From Diospyros lotus (Eukaryota > Streptophyta > Magnoliopsida > Ericales > Ebenaceae), in assembly GCF_014633365.1 (NCBI RefSeq), contig NC_068350.1, forward strand, positions 32,479,119 through 32,543,118: a stretch of DNA of 64,000 nt. The letters are read 5' to 3'. This document shows positions 1-24,640 of the stretch, piece after piece. A program made the position numbers and the translations under genes. Below the pieces are notes generated by a model. It saw only the letters and a list, made by a program, of their open reading frames with translations. It was not told where the DNA came from and made no database searches. How positions within the stretch are numbered: position 1 is the stretch's first letter; the number at the start of each line of letters is the position of its first letter.

Positions 1-122
1 GTGGACGGATAAGAAAACTTTTATAGTTTTCTTCTACATTTGTTAGGCAAATCAGATTTAAGTATTTCGCTGCGATTCTGGTATTTTACATACCGCTTTG
101 CTATTTATTCAAAATTCCTACA
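1..122 (+). repeat. 5' LTR of copia element 1, right-hand part only
   Basis: The sequence ends in ATTCCTACA, the same as the 3' LTR end at 7054, and it is followed one base later by the primer-binding site. The remaining ~290 bases of this LTR should lie just left of the window. Confidence 0.9.
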
Positions 123-123
123 A

Positions 124-136
124 TGGTATCAGAGCC
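124..136 (+). other. Primer-binding site of element 1
   Basis: TGGTATCAGAGCC is complementary to the 3' end of initiator tRNA-Met, the usual minus-strand primer of plant copia elements. It lies one base after the LTR end. Confidence 0.93.
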
Positions 137-1662
137 ATTATTTATTTGTCTACACCGTTATGATGTTGACCAATTGTATTTGCGAGTTATTTGTAACTTG
201 TGATATTTTTATGCTTGAAATTATTTTCTGCGTGAAATAATTTGGTCTCTCTGTTTGCTTCGATTCAGTCACGTTTGTTTGTAACTCAAGATTATTTTTT
301 GCGAAATTTTTTTTTGTCCATTGCGTTCCAATACAGACGTGATTGGTAGCCATGTTCGTCATGGCCGCTGGGCTTAAAGCACCTTGGTTAACCTCACGAT
401 GGCTGAGGCATCGTCGGAGGCAGTCGTGTTCGTCACGACCGATGGCTGAGGCCAATCCCAGCGATCGCGTAAGTCATGACCAGTGGGAGAACTGTGCAGG
501 CGAAGGCTGAAATCGGCCATGGCCGATTTCTGGTGAGTCTTGGCTCGCTGCTGTGAATGCTCCGCCATGGTTGATGCCTTTGTCTTTTGTTCTCCGTCTT
601 GGTTTTGACGTGGGTCGTTGAACGGCTGCCTCCATAGCCGCTATTAATGGAAGGAAAACGACGGCCATGGATTGATTTGTTCACTATGGTCGCGGCTCCT
701 TTTGTCTTCGAGTATGGCCGATGACTGACTGTGGTTATTGCGAGCCATCGTCGGACTTCGCGGCCGACGACATCGAATGGAGAAGAAGAGGGAAGAGCGG
801 CCTGCGGTGGAGGAAGAAGAAAGTGGCGGCGCCGGTTCAAGGGTGCCCAGCAAACCCTATGTGCAGGGAAGAAGATAACCCACTTGACCTATTATGTGTT
901 GGGTCAAATCCGAATTGGGTGAGACTCGATCCATAGGCAGATCTGTGAGTGGATTTGAAGCTGGCCAATTGATTTGTTCAATTGGGCTTGGGCCATTTGT
1001 TTTAATTAAATTAGGTCTGCTTTTTAATTTAATATTAGTTGGGCTTAATTTTGTTTTGGCCATGTTGTTGGGTTTTTTATTTAATTATTTGGATTATACT
1101 TTTGGGCCATTAATTAATTAGTTTAATTTTGTGCCTAAAATTATAAATTAAATAATATATCCATTTTGAGATTAAAAAAAAATTAGAATTATTTTTGGGA
1201 TATTTAATTATGGAATATTATTTTTTGTAATTAATAAAATTGTTTTCATGACTTTTATTATGTGTTTTAATATTGTCATGATAATTGTTTGGTTTATTCT
1301 TTTAGACATAAATTAATAAGTTTAATTTTGAGTCTAAAATTATAAATAGATGTGATGTGGCATTTTTTGCTAACTTAATTAATTATCTATTGTTTGCAAA
1401 TATTTTATTTTATTTGCTTATTGATAATTAATTTCGGTTTAGTACCAATCTTGGGCCTTGTGTGGGTCCTAAAATATTGTTGGATATTGTGGATTAGTTC
1501 CACATAAACAATTAAATCACAATGTTTTAGTTGTGCATCAAGGGTAATGACTTTGAAGCTTGGCGATCTATTGATCTCGAAGTGCTAGCTAAATGTTTGA
1601 TTTAATTGTTTGCTTTGAACATGTGCATTGAATGTCTTTTATTGTCCCTGATTCAGTGATCA
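137..1662 (+). other. Untranslated leader of element 1
   Basis: About 1.5 kb separate the primer site from the gag ATG. The first part (about 330-900) is GC-rich with repeated GGCCATGG-like words and open frames of up to 135 codons on the minus strand (433-840), but these resemble no transposon or host protein I recognise. The second part (about 960-1600) is AT-rich. I read it as a non-coding leader. Confidence 0.6.
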
Positions 1663-2480
1663 ATGGCCACCAGTTCAGTTGCTGAAAACATGACTATGAT
1701 AGATAAGTTGGATGGGTCCAACTACTCCACATGGGAGAAGCAGATTCAGTATCTACTTCAGATGGAGAAAGTATGAGACGTTTTGGAGACTTCACATCCC
1801 GTGCCGCAAGGGGAAAATGTTTCCTCGGCGACACAGCGAGCCTATGACAAATAGCGACTGTTATGCCCGTCTTGGGATGCTTGTTAGCATGCGGGTCGAT
1901 CTCATGGGCCAGTTTGAGTCTTGCCTACCATGGAAATGTGGCAAAAGTTGAAGATCACTTTTAGTCAGATATCTGCAACAAAGCTTTGTGCTTTACAATT
2001 AAAATTTCAACAGTATGTCAAAGACCTGAGGCACAGCATGGCTGAGCATTTGAGAGTGATGGGTTCACTTATCAGAGATCTTCAGAGTGCAGGAGTAGCG
2101 CTTATTGATGAGCAGCAACTCCTAGGGGTGATCAAATCCTTGCCTGACCCTGAGTGGTCTCAGATGAAGCTCCTTATGACACACAGTGAAAATATCAAAA
2201 CTTTTGATGATATTTCACGTCACTTGGAGCTTGAGGTGGAGCATGTTAAAGCAAACAGTGCGGCAGCTTTTGTAGCCAAGGTCGACAGACGTGAGGGCTT
2301 CGAGCCCAAATGCAAGAGACAAGGATCGAAGGCGTCAGGGCCTACACCTAATATTGGCAAGAGCAAGAAGGCCAAAAGAGGGACACGTGGAAAGAAAGAT
2401 TTGTCTAAATTGAAATGTTATAATTGTAAGAAGAAGGGTCATTTCGCTCGGGATTGTTCAGAGCCGAAGAAGGTATATTT
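1663..2480 (+). pseudogene. gag of copia element 1, broken
   Basis: The frame opens at ATG 1663 with the copia gag N-terminal pattern (LDGSNYSTWEKQI). It is interrupted by TGA at 1774-1776 and a TAG about 25 codons later, with an indel near 1890. The rest of gag is open from 1921: the UBN2-type region (SLPDPEWSQMKLLM) is followed by the CCHC zinc knuckle CYNCKKKGHFARDC at about 2416-2457, which binds genomic RNA in the particle. Gag and pol appear to share one reading frame here. Confidence 0.85.
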
Positions 2481-3952
2481 CTCTTCTTATTCCCATTTGA
2501 TTCATGTTTTCTTGCATGCATTAGTTGCATACTCACGTCCTGAGTGGATTGTGGATACAAGAGCAACACGACACATAAGTGTTGAGAAAGAAGGGTTTGT
2601 GGATTACCACCGGGTGCCAGCGGGAACTCAGTACGTCACGCTTGGGAATGGCACACAAGAAGAAGTTCTTGGGGTTGGTTCGTTCCAACTCAAGATGAAG
2701 AATGACAAGATTCTACTCCTGAAGGACGTTATGTATACTCTTGGAGTCTGGTGTAATCTATTATCGGTAGCATGTTTATTAGGACAAGGTTATTCTTTTC
2801 TTTTCTATGATACTAGCGTGAACATCTATTTTGATGATACATTCTTTGGTGGTGGTTTCTTAGTAGATGATTTTTTCAAACTTAATTTGGATTATGTTTA
2901 TGATAACCATTCTATTGCTTTAGTTTCTTCTTTTTCTTCTATCGTAAATGTTGATTATGATTTATGGCACAAAAGACTTGGCCATGTGGGCCAAGAAAGG
3001 ATGGCAAGGTTGGCGAGAGAAGGTCTATTGGGATCTTTCAGTAAAGTGAGACTTACTGTGTGTGAGCCTTGCTTTGCCGGTAAGGCCAAGAGGAAACCTT
3101 TTGGTAAGGCTTCCTGTGCATCTTGTCCTTTGGAGTTAGTTCACTCCGACATATGCGGTCCTATGAATGTGAGGGTATGTCACGGTGCATCATACTTTAT
3201 TACCTTCATAGACGATTATTCACGTTTCGGTTATGTGTATCTGATTTCTCACAAGTCAGAAGCTTTAGACGTTTTGTGCATGAGGTTGAAAATCAGATGG
3301 ATAAGAGCTTAAAAACTCTTCAAACCAATAGAGGTCGTGAATATCTTTCTGATCAGTTTAGAAGTCTATGTGAGGAAAAAGGTATAGTTTGACACCTAAC
3401 AATTCCTGGCACTCCGTAACAAAATGGTGTTGCAGAACGCCGGAATAGGACTTTGTTGGAAATGGTTAGATCGATGTTGGCGCAGGCGAATCTCCTGATT
3501 AGTTTCTGGGGAGATGCGTTGTTAACTGTAGCCTACATTCTTAACCGTGTTCCAAGCAAGTCTGTGCCTTTTACCCCTTATGAGTTATGGACCGGTAGAA
3601 ATCCAAACTTGGATCACTTGCGGTCTTGGGGATCAGCTAGATATGTTCATAGCTTGTCCCACAAGTATGGAAAACTTGGACCAAGAGCCAGCAAGAAGGT
3701 GCTCATTCAGTATCCTGCGAGTTCAAAAGGATAGATCATGTATGGTGAACATCCTAGTGGGGGTTTGACTGAGATAGAATCTCGGGATGTAGAGTTTCTT
3801 GAGGATGAGTTCCCAAGAATTGGTGAGGTTGATAAGGACTCCCAATTGTATGAGTTACAAGAGGAAATGCCTTTTGTCAATGGGAGAATTCCTACAATTA
3901 GTGGGAGTGAACCCATAGACAGTACTTCGGAGACTCAAGTAATTCGACGCAG
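2481..3952 (+). pseudogene. protease and integrase of copia element 1, broken
   Basis: The protease motif is WIVDTRATRHI near 2545; the usual D-T/S-G-A core reads D-T-R-A, so the catalytic loop is altered. The integrase has the HHCC zinc finger (LWHKRLGH at about 2960, CEPCFAGK near 3060) and the core beginning PLELVHSDICGPM. A frameshift near 3290 moves the frame. TGA at 3390-3392, TAA near 3418 and TAG at 3732 interrupt the conserved [15 protein letters not shown] region and the integrase C-terminal part. Confidence 0.87.
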
Positions 3953-4092
3953 CTAGCGTGGGCTTATCCCTCGTCGTCATTTCGATGATATTGAGGGAAG
4001 GGTACTTTTATGTGCCATGTCGGATGATAGTGAGCCGACTTCTTATGAAGAAGTCTTAACCTCCCCAAACCGAGATCAATGATTGATCGCTA

Positions 4093-5597
4093 TGAAGGAG
4101 GAAATGGACTCGATGGATAAGAACAAGGTGTGAGAACATGTTGATCTTCCACCAAATAGAAAGGAGATTGGTAACAAGTGGGTCTTGAAAATCAAATGCC
4201 GATCTGATGGATCGATTGACAAGTATAAAGCCCGACTGGTCGCGAAGGGCTACACCCAAATGGAGGGTGTAGATTTCTTAGAGACATTTTTTCCAGTGAT
4301 GAGATTTGACTCTATCTGCGTGATTCTAGCCATCGTCGCTCATTTAGATCTTGAGCTACACCAGATGGATGTCAAGACAACATTTCTCAATGAAGAACTA
4401 GACGAGGAGATATATATGGATCAATCCATTAGTTTTGTTACTGAAGGGCAAGAGGGCAAAGTGTGCCGTCTCAAACGATCCATATATGGTCTCAAGCAGT
4501 CGTCTAAACAATGGTATCTACGGTTTCATGAAGCCTTCACCTCTATTGGTTTGACCATGATGGAGAAAGACCATTGTGTGTATATCCAACGGACAAAAGA
4601 TGGGTTCTTGATTTTGTCCTTATATGTAGATGATATCTTATTGGTTGGAAACAACTTGGAGATGATCAACACCATTAAGGAATGGCTATCCTCTGTCTTT
4701 AAGATAAAGGATTTAGGGGAAGCGAGTTATATCCTCGGAGTTAAGATCTCGAGGGATCGCTCAAGGAGGCTTTTGAGTTTGTCTTAAGAAACTTACCTTC
4801 GTAGGATCCTTAAACGGTTTAATATGGATAGCTCAAAGCCTGTTGATACTCCAGTTGATAAGGGTTACACCTTGAGTACTAGTCAGTGCCCTAAAACAGA
4901 GGAAGAAAGGAAACTAATAGAAAAGAAACCATACGCTAGTGCTGTTGGGAGTCTCATGTATCTTATGAAGTGTACTCGTCTTGATATCTGTTTCGCCGTT
5001 GGGCTAGTAAGCAGATACCAAAGTAATCTTGGTGAGATACATTGGAGAGTTGTCAAGAGAATCATGAGGTTTCTACGTGGTACTTATGATTATACTTTAG
5101 CTTTCCAAGGTGGAGATATGAAAGTACATGGTTACACTGATGTTGATTTTGGCGGAGATAAAGATGATAGTGTCTCCACATCAGCATATGTTTTCACTCT
5201 TGATGGAGGTTCTATTTCTTGGCGAAGCAAGAAGCAAGATTGTGTTGCTCAGTCGACCATGGAAGTAGAGTATGTGGCTAGCTCAGAAGCTGGAAGACAT
5301 GCATCTTGGCTTAGTGCTTTCCTTCAAGAGCTCGGGGTAATAGCTCAAGCTGACGAACCTGTCGAAGTTCGGATCGATAACACGGCTGCGATGCAGTTCG
5401 CACATGATCCCAAATTCCATGATAGAGGAAAGCACATAAGAAGACAATATCACTACATTAGAGGATTGATCAGGGACAAAGAAGTGATTTTAACTTATAT
5501 TCCTAGCGCTAAAATGTTGGCTGACCCATTGACAAAGCCACTTAGTAGGAACGTATTTGAATCCCATGTGAGGCGTATGGGATTACGTAGAATTTGA
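4093..5597 (+). pseudogene. reverse transcriptase and RNase H of copia element 1, broken
   Basis: The reverse transcriptase shows KYKARLVAKGYTQ (about 4220), the LHQMDVKTTFLN block, YGLKQSSKQWY (about 4485) and the catalytic YVDDILLV (about 4625). A TAA at 4785-4787 separates it from the RNase H part. The latter has the usual copia pattern: PYASAVGSLMYLM, the DVDFGGD catalytic region, SISWRSKKQD, STMEVEYVA, and a C-terminus with ADPLTKPL, ending at 5597. It is the best-preserved part of the element. Confidence 0.9.
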
Positions 5598-6645
5598 GTT
5601 TTACATTTGATCACTGTTTACGACATTCATATTGATTTATATTGATGGATATTTGTTATCTTCTTTTTGTTTTCATTATATGACATTGTGTTGTTGATAA
5701 GGAAAACATGGAAATAATTGCACATGTTCGTGAATGTCACCAGGCTTGGATCGGTCCTCTCACGCGAACGATCACCCTGACACTTGTGTGGTGTGCAGGA
5801 TGAGACAACTTACTCTTGGACTTATGTGGTCAGTGTAAGTGCCTTGATACATGAGGGGTATCCAAGGTTGTCATTGTCGCCTTAGTACGACTAAGATGAG
5901 ACTTATTTGAAGAAGTCGAATATGAATATATTATGAATTCCATATTAAGTCTAAAAATAGCAGGATGTGAGTACTCATAAGTTGAGTGACTCAGGCTAGT
6001 GCCTATGTGGTGATTGGGCCGATATTTGTACGGTGTTTTAAGTGTGACATCCCTGATTAGTGGGAGCTCCACCGTAGCATGCACATCATACAGCATGCGC
6101 TTGTACGACCGCTATAGGGAAGTGACAAGATTGTTCTCTCTCTGTCACTGCGTGGGACCCTATTCACATATGCCTTCTGACCTAAAATTGTTTCATGAAG
6201 TTGAGGTTCAATTACACTACTTTAGCATGTTATCCAATTGGTCAGCAAGAAAGCAGCTAGGCGGGCCATGTCTGGGCAATTGGTTGAACCAAGAGATGGA
6301 TTGTTTCGAATTTTGGGAAAGATAATTTATACCACATCATGTAAATTTTGCAACTTATAATCCAGAGGATCATCTGTGTGATGATTATGAGTGTAAGAAC
6401 TTCGATTGATGATCAAATGTAGTTCAGAGTTACTCTTGAGAGATTTGAAGCATTTGATAGATGTGTTATTTATTATCTAAGGCATAGATGGTATTGCCCT
6501 TGTTTATTTCTTTTTGCAACAGTACTATGTTGGCATTGGTGATTGTTTGATATAGTACTTTTATCATTGTCATCAAAGTCGCACCCTTTGACGTCCTGTA
6601 TGAGAAGATGAGTTGAGTATTATCCCATGTATCCGAGTGAGAGAT
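5598..6645 (+). other. 3' non-coding region and polypurine tract of element 1
   Basis: About 1 kb lie between the RNase H stop and the 3' LTR. I see no conserved coding pattern. The last bases before the LTR, GAGTGAGAGAT at 6635-6645, serve as the likely plus-strand primer (polypurine tract). Confidence 0.65.
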
Positions 6646-7054
6646 TGTTAGAATTATGGTTACATTGGGATAAGTTTCCTAATGATAAGACAATTATTAT
6701 GAATTTGAATCAAATTCAAATTCATTAACATTTGAATTTTAACAATATAATGGGATAAGAAATTGGAATTTGAATTAGATTCTAAGTTCCTATAAAGCTA
6801 GTCTATCTGTATCTTTGTGATATCTATAAATAGACATAGAGTCTAATGGAAAAATAACGACAATCAGAATCAATTTCTAATCGCTCATATACTGTCTTCG
6901 GCATCACCATTCGAGTCTTGGACGGATAAGGGGTGAACGGATGAGAAAGTTTTTATAGTTTTTTTTTACGATTGTTAGGCAAATCAAATTTGAGTATTCC
7001 ACTGTGATTCGGGTATTTTACATACCATTTTACTATTTATTCAAAATTCCTACA
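6646..7054 (+). repeat. 3' LTR of copia element 1
   Basis: The 409-bp LTR begins TGTTAGAATT and ends ATTCCTACA (TG..CA). Its last 120 bp repeat positions 1-122. The word TATAAATAG at about 6823 is a candidate TATA box. Confidence 0.9.
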
Positions 7055-8072
7055 TAAACAATTGAATTAATGATTAATCTAAACAACGTTTTAGGGGGGA
7101 ATCATTGCCAATAAACAAACTTGCCTTCTAAAATTGACACAAGATTGCCACCACCAACTTCAGCCCTCCTGATACGTTGGCTTGACTCAGCTTTCCATTA
7201 TTATTTTTTAATTTTAATTTTAATAAAGTCAAATATATAAATTTTAATTCATTAATTATTTAGATTCCATATTAAAAAAATTAATAATTTTCTCGAAACA
7301 GAAGTTAATACAGGAGGAATTCAAACCAAACAATCATTGACAGTTTATCTATTTTTTAAATTATAATAAAAAATTAAAAATACTATAATCATAATCAAAT
7401 TATCATTGATCATTAAAATTATTTTTTTTAATCTCTAGCCAAAACACATACCAAAAATATTTTTAAATAATTTAGCTAAACATTAAACCGATTTTTATTA
7501 AAAAAAAAAACCATTTTTATAAAAATAGAAAAATTCTATTTGCAACCACATTTCTTGTTCTCCACATCCACCTTTTACAATTACATAATTATTTTTCAAA
7601 AATACTCTTATACATAGCCATTCCACTTTCGTCGCCCGTCATGGCCAACCATCATCGCCGACGGCCTAAGCTCCTCCTACTGGCAGCCACCATCAGCTCC
7701 CACCTCTCATCTAGCATCGCACCCACTTTCCCCCCCCTCTCTCTCTCTTGTTGGCGTCGCTCCCATAGAACCCACTTTCCCCCCTCTCTCTCTCGATGGC
7801 GTCGCTCCCACAGAACCCACTCCCCCCCCCCCCTCTTTCTCCCTCTTGTTGGCGTCACTCCCACCAAACCCACTTCCCTCCTCTATCTCTCTTTCTCCTG
7901 TAGGTGTTCCTCGCAACCGCCATTATTGCACTAGAACCTTGGGTTTCGGTCCATTCAGACGCTCCCAAACCCTAGGGTTCAGGGGCTTTGGAAGCATCCC
8001 GAACTCAGGGACTTAGGGAAACTGACGCTCTCGAACCTTGGGGTTCGGGTACGATAATGGCGGCTGCGAGGC
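7055..8072 (+). repeat. Duplicated segment, copy 1 (partner 25622-26460)
   Basis: From TAAACAATTG the sequence follows 25622 onward in the same orientation with small indels; for example TACGTTGGCTTGACTCAGCT and TCTCGAAACAGAAGTTAATA occur in both. The match runs through the AT-rich part and into the left arm and loop of a Mutator-like element, and stops near 8072. Copy 1 has ~40 extra bases near 7335-7375. The element-1 3' LTR abuts the left edge. Confidence 0.88.
7528..8072. mobile_element. Mutator-like non-autonomous element, right arm truncated
   Basis: The left end starts after ATAAAAATA (7519-7527), the same 9-mer that flanks the right end of the complete copy at 26052-26723. The left arm is C-rich and T-rich (CTCTCT tracts), and the loop contains CCTAGGG words. 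Only ~25 bp of the right inverted arm remain, the mirror of the GCAACCGCCATTATT stretch near 7910; the match breaks off near 8072, just before the receptor-kinase stop codon. The open frame at 7641-7934 is low-complexity and not a gene. Confidence 0.75.
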
Positions 8073-8097
8073 AAGGGATGATTTCAGAGGCATCCTT

Positions 8098-21031
<12,934 letters not shown>

Positions 21032-21230
21032 GCCCAAATCAACAACTCAACGGAGACGAACGAGAACCCACTCTGTCGCTTGCTCCGAGAATTCAGCGTT
21101 GAAGTTTCCGGCAGCTTGCTTATAATTAATTATGACAGGGAACGAACCAACCAACCAACCACTTTGTGCCTCAAGTGGTTGCGGATGAAGAAGAAGAACA
21201 TGGCATTATTACCGGCCCTGAAAAATATCA

Positions 21231-21272
<42 letters not shown>

Positions 21273-21850
21273 AAGAGAGACAGGGGGTGTAGGAGTGGCT
21301 TGGCTTTGTTTCTTTTGCACTGATTTTCCCCTGTCTTTGAAGCGAATCAATCCTCAATGGTAATCATCGCCATCATCATCATCATCATCCTCTCTCAGTT
21401 GCCATCATTATCCTCTCTCAGTTGCCATCATTATCATCATCAAGAACTAGATCTTGCTAGCTCGGGCCAGGCAAATAGTGCTCGTGAATTTAAAAATTAC
21501 AGTCATTTTTTTTTCCTTATTAAATTTCAAAACGATACATAATCTTACTTGTAAAAAGGAAGAAGAGAAGAGATGCAGCCCGGCGGCCTCTTCGACGTTG
21601 ACGTCATGCTGATTAGTATAATAACTTCCTGAAGCATATAGATAGTTTAAATCATCGTTGCGTTGGGACGGTTTACCATTTCCTCCGCCCAGCCACGATC
21701 CCTCGACAAGACGAGACGAGACAAGACAAATCGGCATCAGACGACGTCGTATTGCTGTTTTCTTCGTTATTCTTCCCGCGTGGACTTGAATGAGCTTCAT
21801 TTCGCCGTCCTCCATTATGCCCAAAATACTTTATTTTTATCATCCTATTA
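21032..21850 (-). promoter_or_regulatory. Upstream region of the receptor kinase with a CT microsatellite
   Basis: On the gene strand the stretch 21269-21234 is a run of CT dinucleotides about 200 bp before the ATG, a common feature of plant core promoters and 5' UTRs. A second short duplication (CCTCTCTCAGTTGCCATCAT, twice) lies at about 21388-21434. The exact transcription start cannot be read. Confidence 0.45.
21234..21269. repeat. GA/CT microsatellite
   Basis: Eighteen GA units, about 200 bp upstream of the receptor-kinase ATG; on the gene strand it is a CT run. Confidence 0.9.
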
Positions 21851-21851
21851 A

Positions 21852-22216
21852 ATTAGTATTTGTTAATTAATATATAAATTAAAAAAATAAAATACAAAAA
21901 ATATTTTAAATATTTATTATTTTTAATATATTTATTAAACTTATCAAAGACTCTTAAAAAAAAAATCACATAATTTTTTATCTGTCATTTTTTAAATATG
22001 TTTACCTCTCTTCCTTTCGAATAAATATATTAAATTTTATAAAGAAGAAAAAATAACATATATGTCCTAATATATTTTAAAAAAATTAATAATAAATTTG
22101 ATAAAAATTTTAAAATACTTCCAAATCTTATTTTGATCATTTTTTTTTGTTTAAAAAATATCTCAACTTTATCTTAATACAATCTTATCTTACTCATTTT
22201 AACAAACGTTATCTAA
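21852..22216. mobile_element. Small TIR element, TAGTGTTTGTTAA family
   Basis: AT-rich, ~365 bp. The left end (AGTATTTGTTAATTAA) mirrors the right end (TTTTAACAAACGTTATCTAAG). It is one of many relatives in this window that share the terminal word TTTGTTAA and inner words such as ATCTTATTTTGATCATTT. Confidence 0.6.
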
Positions 22217-22483
22217 GAAAAATAACGTGTACTCAATATTTTAGTTTGTAAAAATTATTTTTTATTTATAATATTTGATTCAAGAAATTTTGGGTAAGCG
22301 GTGGTCGACGACACATTTGTCATGAATTTTAGATAAAATAAAACTATTGTTATTATATTATTTTGATAATTTAGACTATTACGATATCTACTATTATATT
22401 TGATTTAAATAATAATTATGTCAACAAAATGTTCTCAAATATTAATCAGTGTTTACTTCACAAATTGAGTTTTTATTCAGGGA

Positions 22484-22671
22484 AATGTTATTGGTACACC
22501 TTTTTGTACACTTTGGGTTACATAAAGGTGTATCAATGATAAAAAAGTCTTTCGTGAGGCGTATAGAGGCGTGTGAGGCGTGGGGTATTTTGGTCATAAT
22601 ACTCCCTTATGTAATCCAAGATGTACAAAAAAATTGTACATCTAACATGATTCTTTTTGTACATCTAGCAT
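22484..22671. mobile_element. MITE-like inverted repeat
   Basis: The left arm holds TTTTTGTACACTTTGGGTTA followed by CATAAGG; the right arm holds its imperfect reverse complement (TTATGTAATCCAAGATGTAC). The ~190-bp piece would fold into a hairpin. No coding capacity. Confidence 0.65.
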
Positions 22672-22689
22672 GATTATTTTATTTAAGTG

Positions 22690-24080
22690 ATATTTCGGTA
22701 ACATTTTTTATTTTAAAAAAAAATAAAAAATAAAATAAAACATAAGCTTTACAAGTCGCTTTTAATACTGGTAGGTGGAGGCCAGACTCTCAGTTATTAG
22801 TCCAATAAATTAGGATTGAGCCACTGTGCCCCCTTGATTGTGCCCCTTGTTCTCATCTCCATCTCTTAATGTTTTATATTCTAGATAATGTCATAAAAAT
22901 TATAATTTTTTAGTTTAATAATAATAATGTTAAGAATCATGATTAACGATAGTATCATAGTATCATCAGTTATGTAGTACTTTCTCATTACAAGAAGTTA
23001 AGAAAATTATGTACCATTGTCTCCTCAGCCTAACATCTCTTTTAATAAGGATGCGACAAGTGATTAATCATACTGTTATCAGTTATAACTCTTAACATTA
23101 CTCTAATAATAATTCTCTCTCCAAAATATATATATATATATATATATATTTGGTAACGTTGAATCAACATTTTAGGTATCAATGGTGAAGTTATGGGTTG
23201 CACCCGACCCGACCCAGCTTTATCTTTCATTGATTGGCATTGCCCCACTCCTACAGAAATGGATTATGATCCCTTGCCAGTCTGATAGCTCTCCTTCGCT
23301 ACTCGCTTAGCCTCCTTCCCTGACCTCTTCTTCCACCCTTCAAATCTTGAGGACATCCATTTAATGTTATCGTCGCCTTTTGAGATTCCACGCGTTACAC
23401 CCTTTTCAGGGACCAATTTGAATTAGCTGTTTTCGCTCCTTATTTTTATTCTTATTTTTTGAAAATACATAAAAAAATACCTATAGTGCATTGTTTTTGA
23501 TTAAAAAATGATTTTTTTATTTTTTATTTAAAAAAAAAAACAGCGACACGACTTTGAGTTTATGCATGTACTTTCATTCAATCAATTAATTAACCACCAT
23601 TTTCATCAATTAAGCATTTCAAAATTGACGCATCACATCCTTTTCAATGACCAATTTGTCACATTAAAGACAAACTACATCGTCTATTGGTGTATTTATT
23701 AACAAATACAAATAAAATACATAAAAACTAATTAGTCACACAAATAAAATGTTTTTAATTTTTAAACAATGATATTTAATCTTTTTTTAATTATGAGCCT
23801 AAGTGATGGTTGACTGGACGGAAAACACAATATATATATATATATATATTTTATATTAATTTTAATAACTGTAATAATTAATCTAACAATATATATTAAT
23901 TATTTTGTAAGTCCAGCTATCAATTTTAAGTCCAAACTAGAGCGAAAGGTGAAGAAAAGTCCATGGGTGGGAAAAGGTGGAAGAATGAAGTTTGGTATTG
24001 TCATTAACTAGTGGGGGCCCCACCCTATCCTTCCGACTCAATCAACGTAAAAAACAAAACCCAAAAAAAAAAAATTAAAA
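22690..24080. other. AT-rich intergenic DNA
   Basis: No gene pattern. It holds TA microsatellites at about 23128-23149 and 23832-23848 and long A or T runs. Confidence 0.7.
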
Positions 24081-24640
24081 TACTTTCCAAAAGATATGAA
24101 ATGATTAACATAAAATTAAAAATTATTTTAAAATTTTTATCAAATTATTTGTTAAAATTTTTAAAATACACTAGAGGACATATGTTTTATAAAATCTAAG
24201 ATATACTTATCTGAAGGAAAAAAAACGATAAGTATATATGAAAAATGTCAAATAAGAAATCACGTGATTTCTTATTTAAGAGTCGTCATATAAATTTAAT
24301 AAATATATTAAAAATAATAAAAATTTAAAATATTTTACATATTTTATTTTTTTTAGTATATATCGTAGTTAATAAACACTACATAATTTTTTTGAAATGC
24401 ACTGGAGGATATATATGTTATTTTTTCTGATCTATAAAATTCAAGATATGCTTATCTGGCATAAGAGAGAGAGAAACATTATGAAAAATATCAAATAAGA
24501 AGTCACGTGCTTTCTTTTCTAAGTGCTGTTAGATAAGTTTAATAAACACATTAAAAAAGACAAAAATTTAAAATACTTTCTATATCTTATATTTTTTAAT
24601 TTATATCTTAATTAACAAATACTACCATAAGGACAAATCA
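24081..24640. repeat. Two diverged fragments of the TTTGTTAA TIR family
   Basis: Two consecutive stretches share the family words: CACGTGATTTCTTATTTAAG near 24262 and CACGTGCTTTCTTTTCTAAG near 24503, each followed by a TTAATAAACA-type word and, at about 24373 and 24610, by TTAATAAACACTAC and TTAACAAATACTAC ends. The left ends are not clear. Confidence 0.5.

Larger units (their letters stand above)
1..7054 (+). mobile_element. Ty1/copia LTR retrotransposon, element 1 (5' end outside window)
   Basis: The order of parts is LTR end, tRNA-Met-type primer site, long leader, gag, protease, integrase, reverse transcriptase, RNase H, purine-rich tract and 3' LTR. Integrase lies before reverse transcriptase, which is the copia order. 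The first 122 bases match the last ~120 bases of the 3' LTR with scattered substitutions. Gag and pol contain several stops and frame changes, so the copy cannot encode a full polyprotein. The base 5 nt after the 3' LTR are TAAAC, the expected target-site duplication; its partner lies left of the window. Confidence 0.93.

Noticed and set aside
433..840. Minus-strand open frame of 135 codons in the leader of element 1
   Set aside because: Overlapping frames on both strands, Ser/Arg/Pro-rich composition from GC-rich DNA, no recognisable domain.
7641..7934. Open frames in CT-rich DNA
   Set aside because: They lie in a Mutator-like arm; composition is Ser/Pro/His from CTC repeats on one strand and Gly/Arg/Glu on the other.
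22449..22673. 74-codon frame
   Set aside because: It coincides with a MITE-like inverted repeat; no protein similarity.
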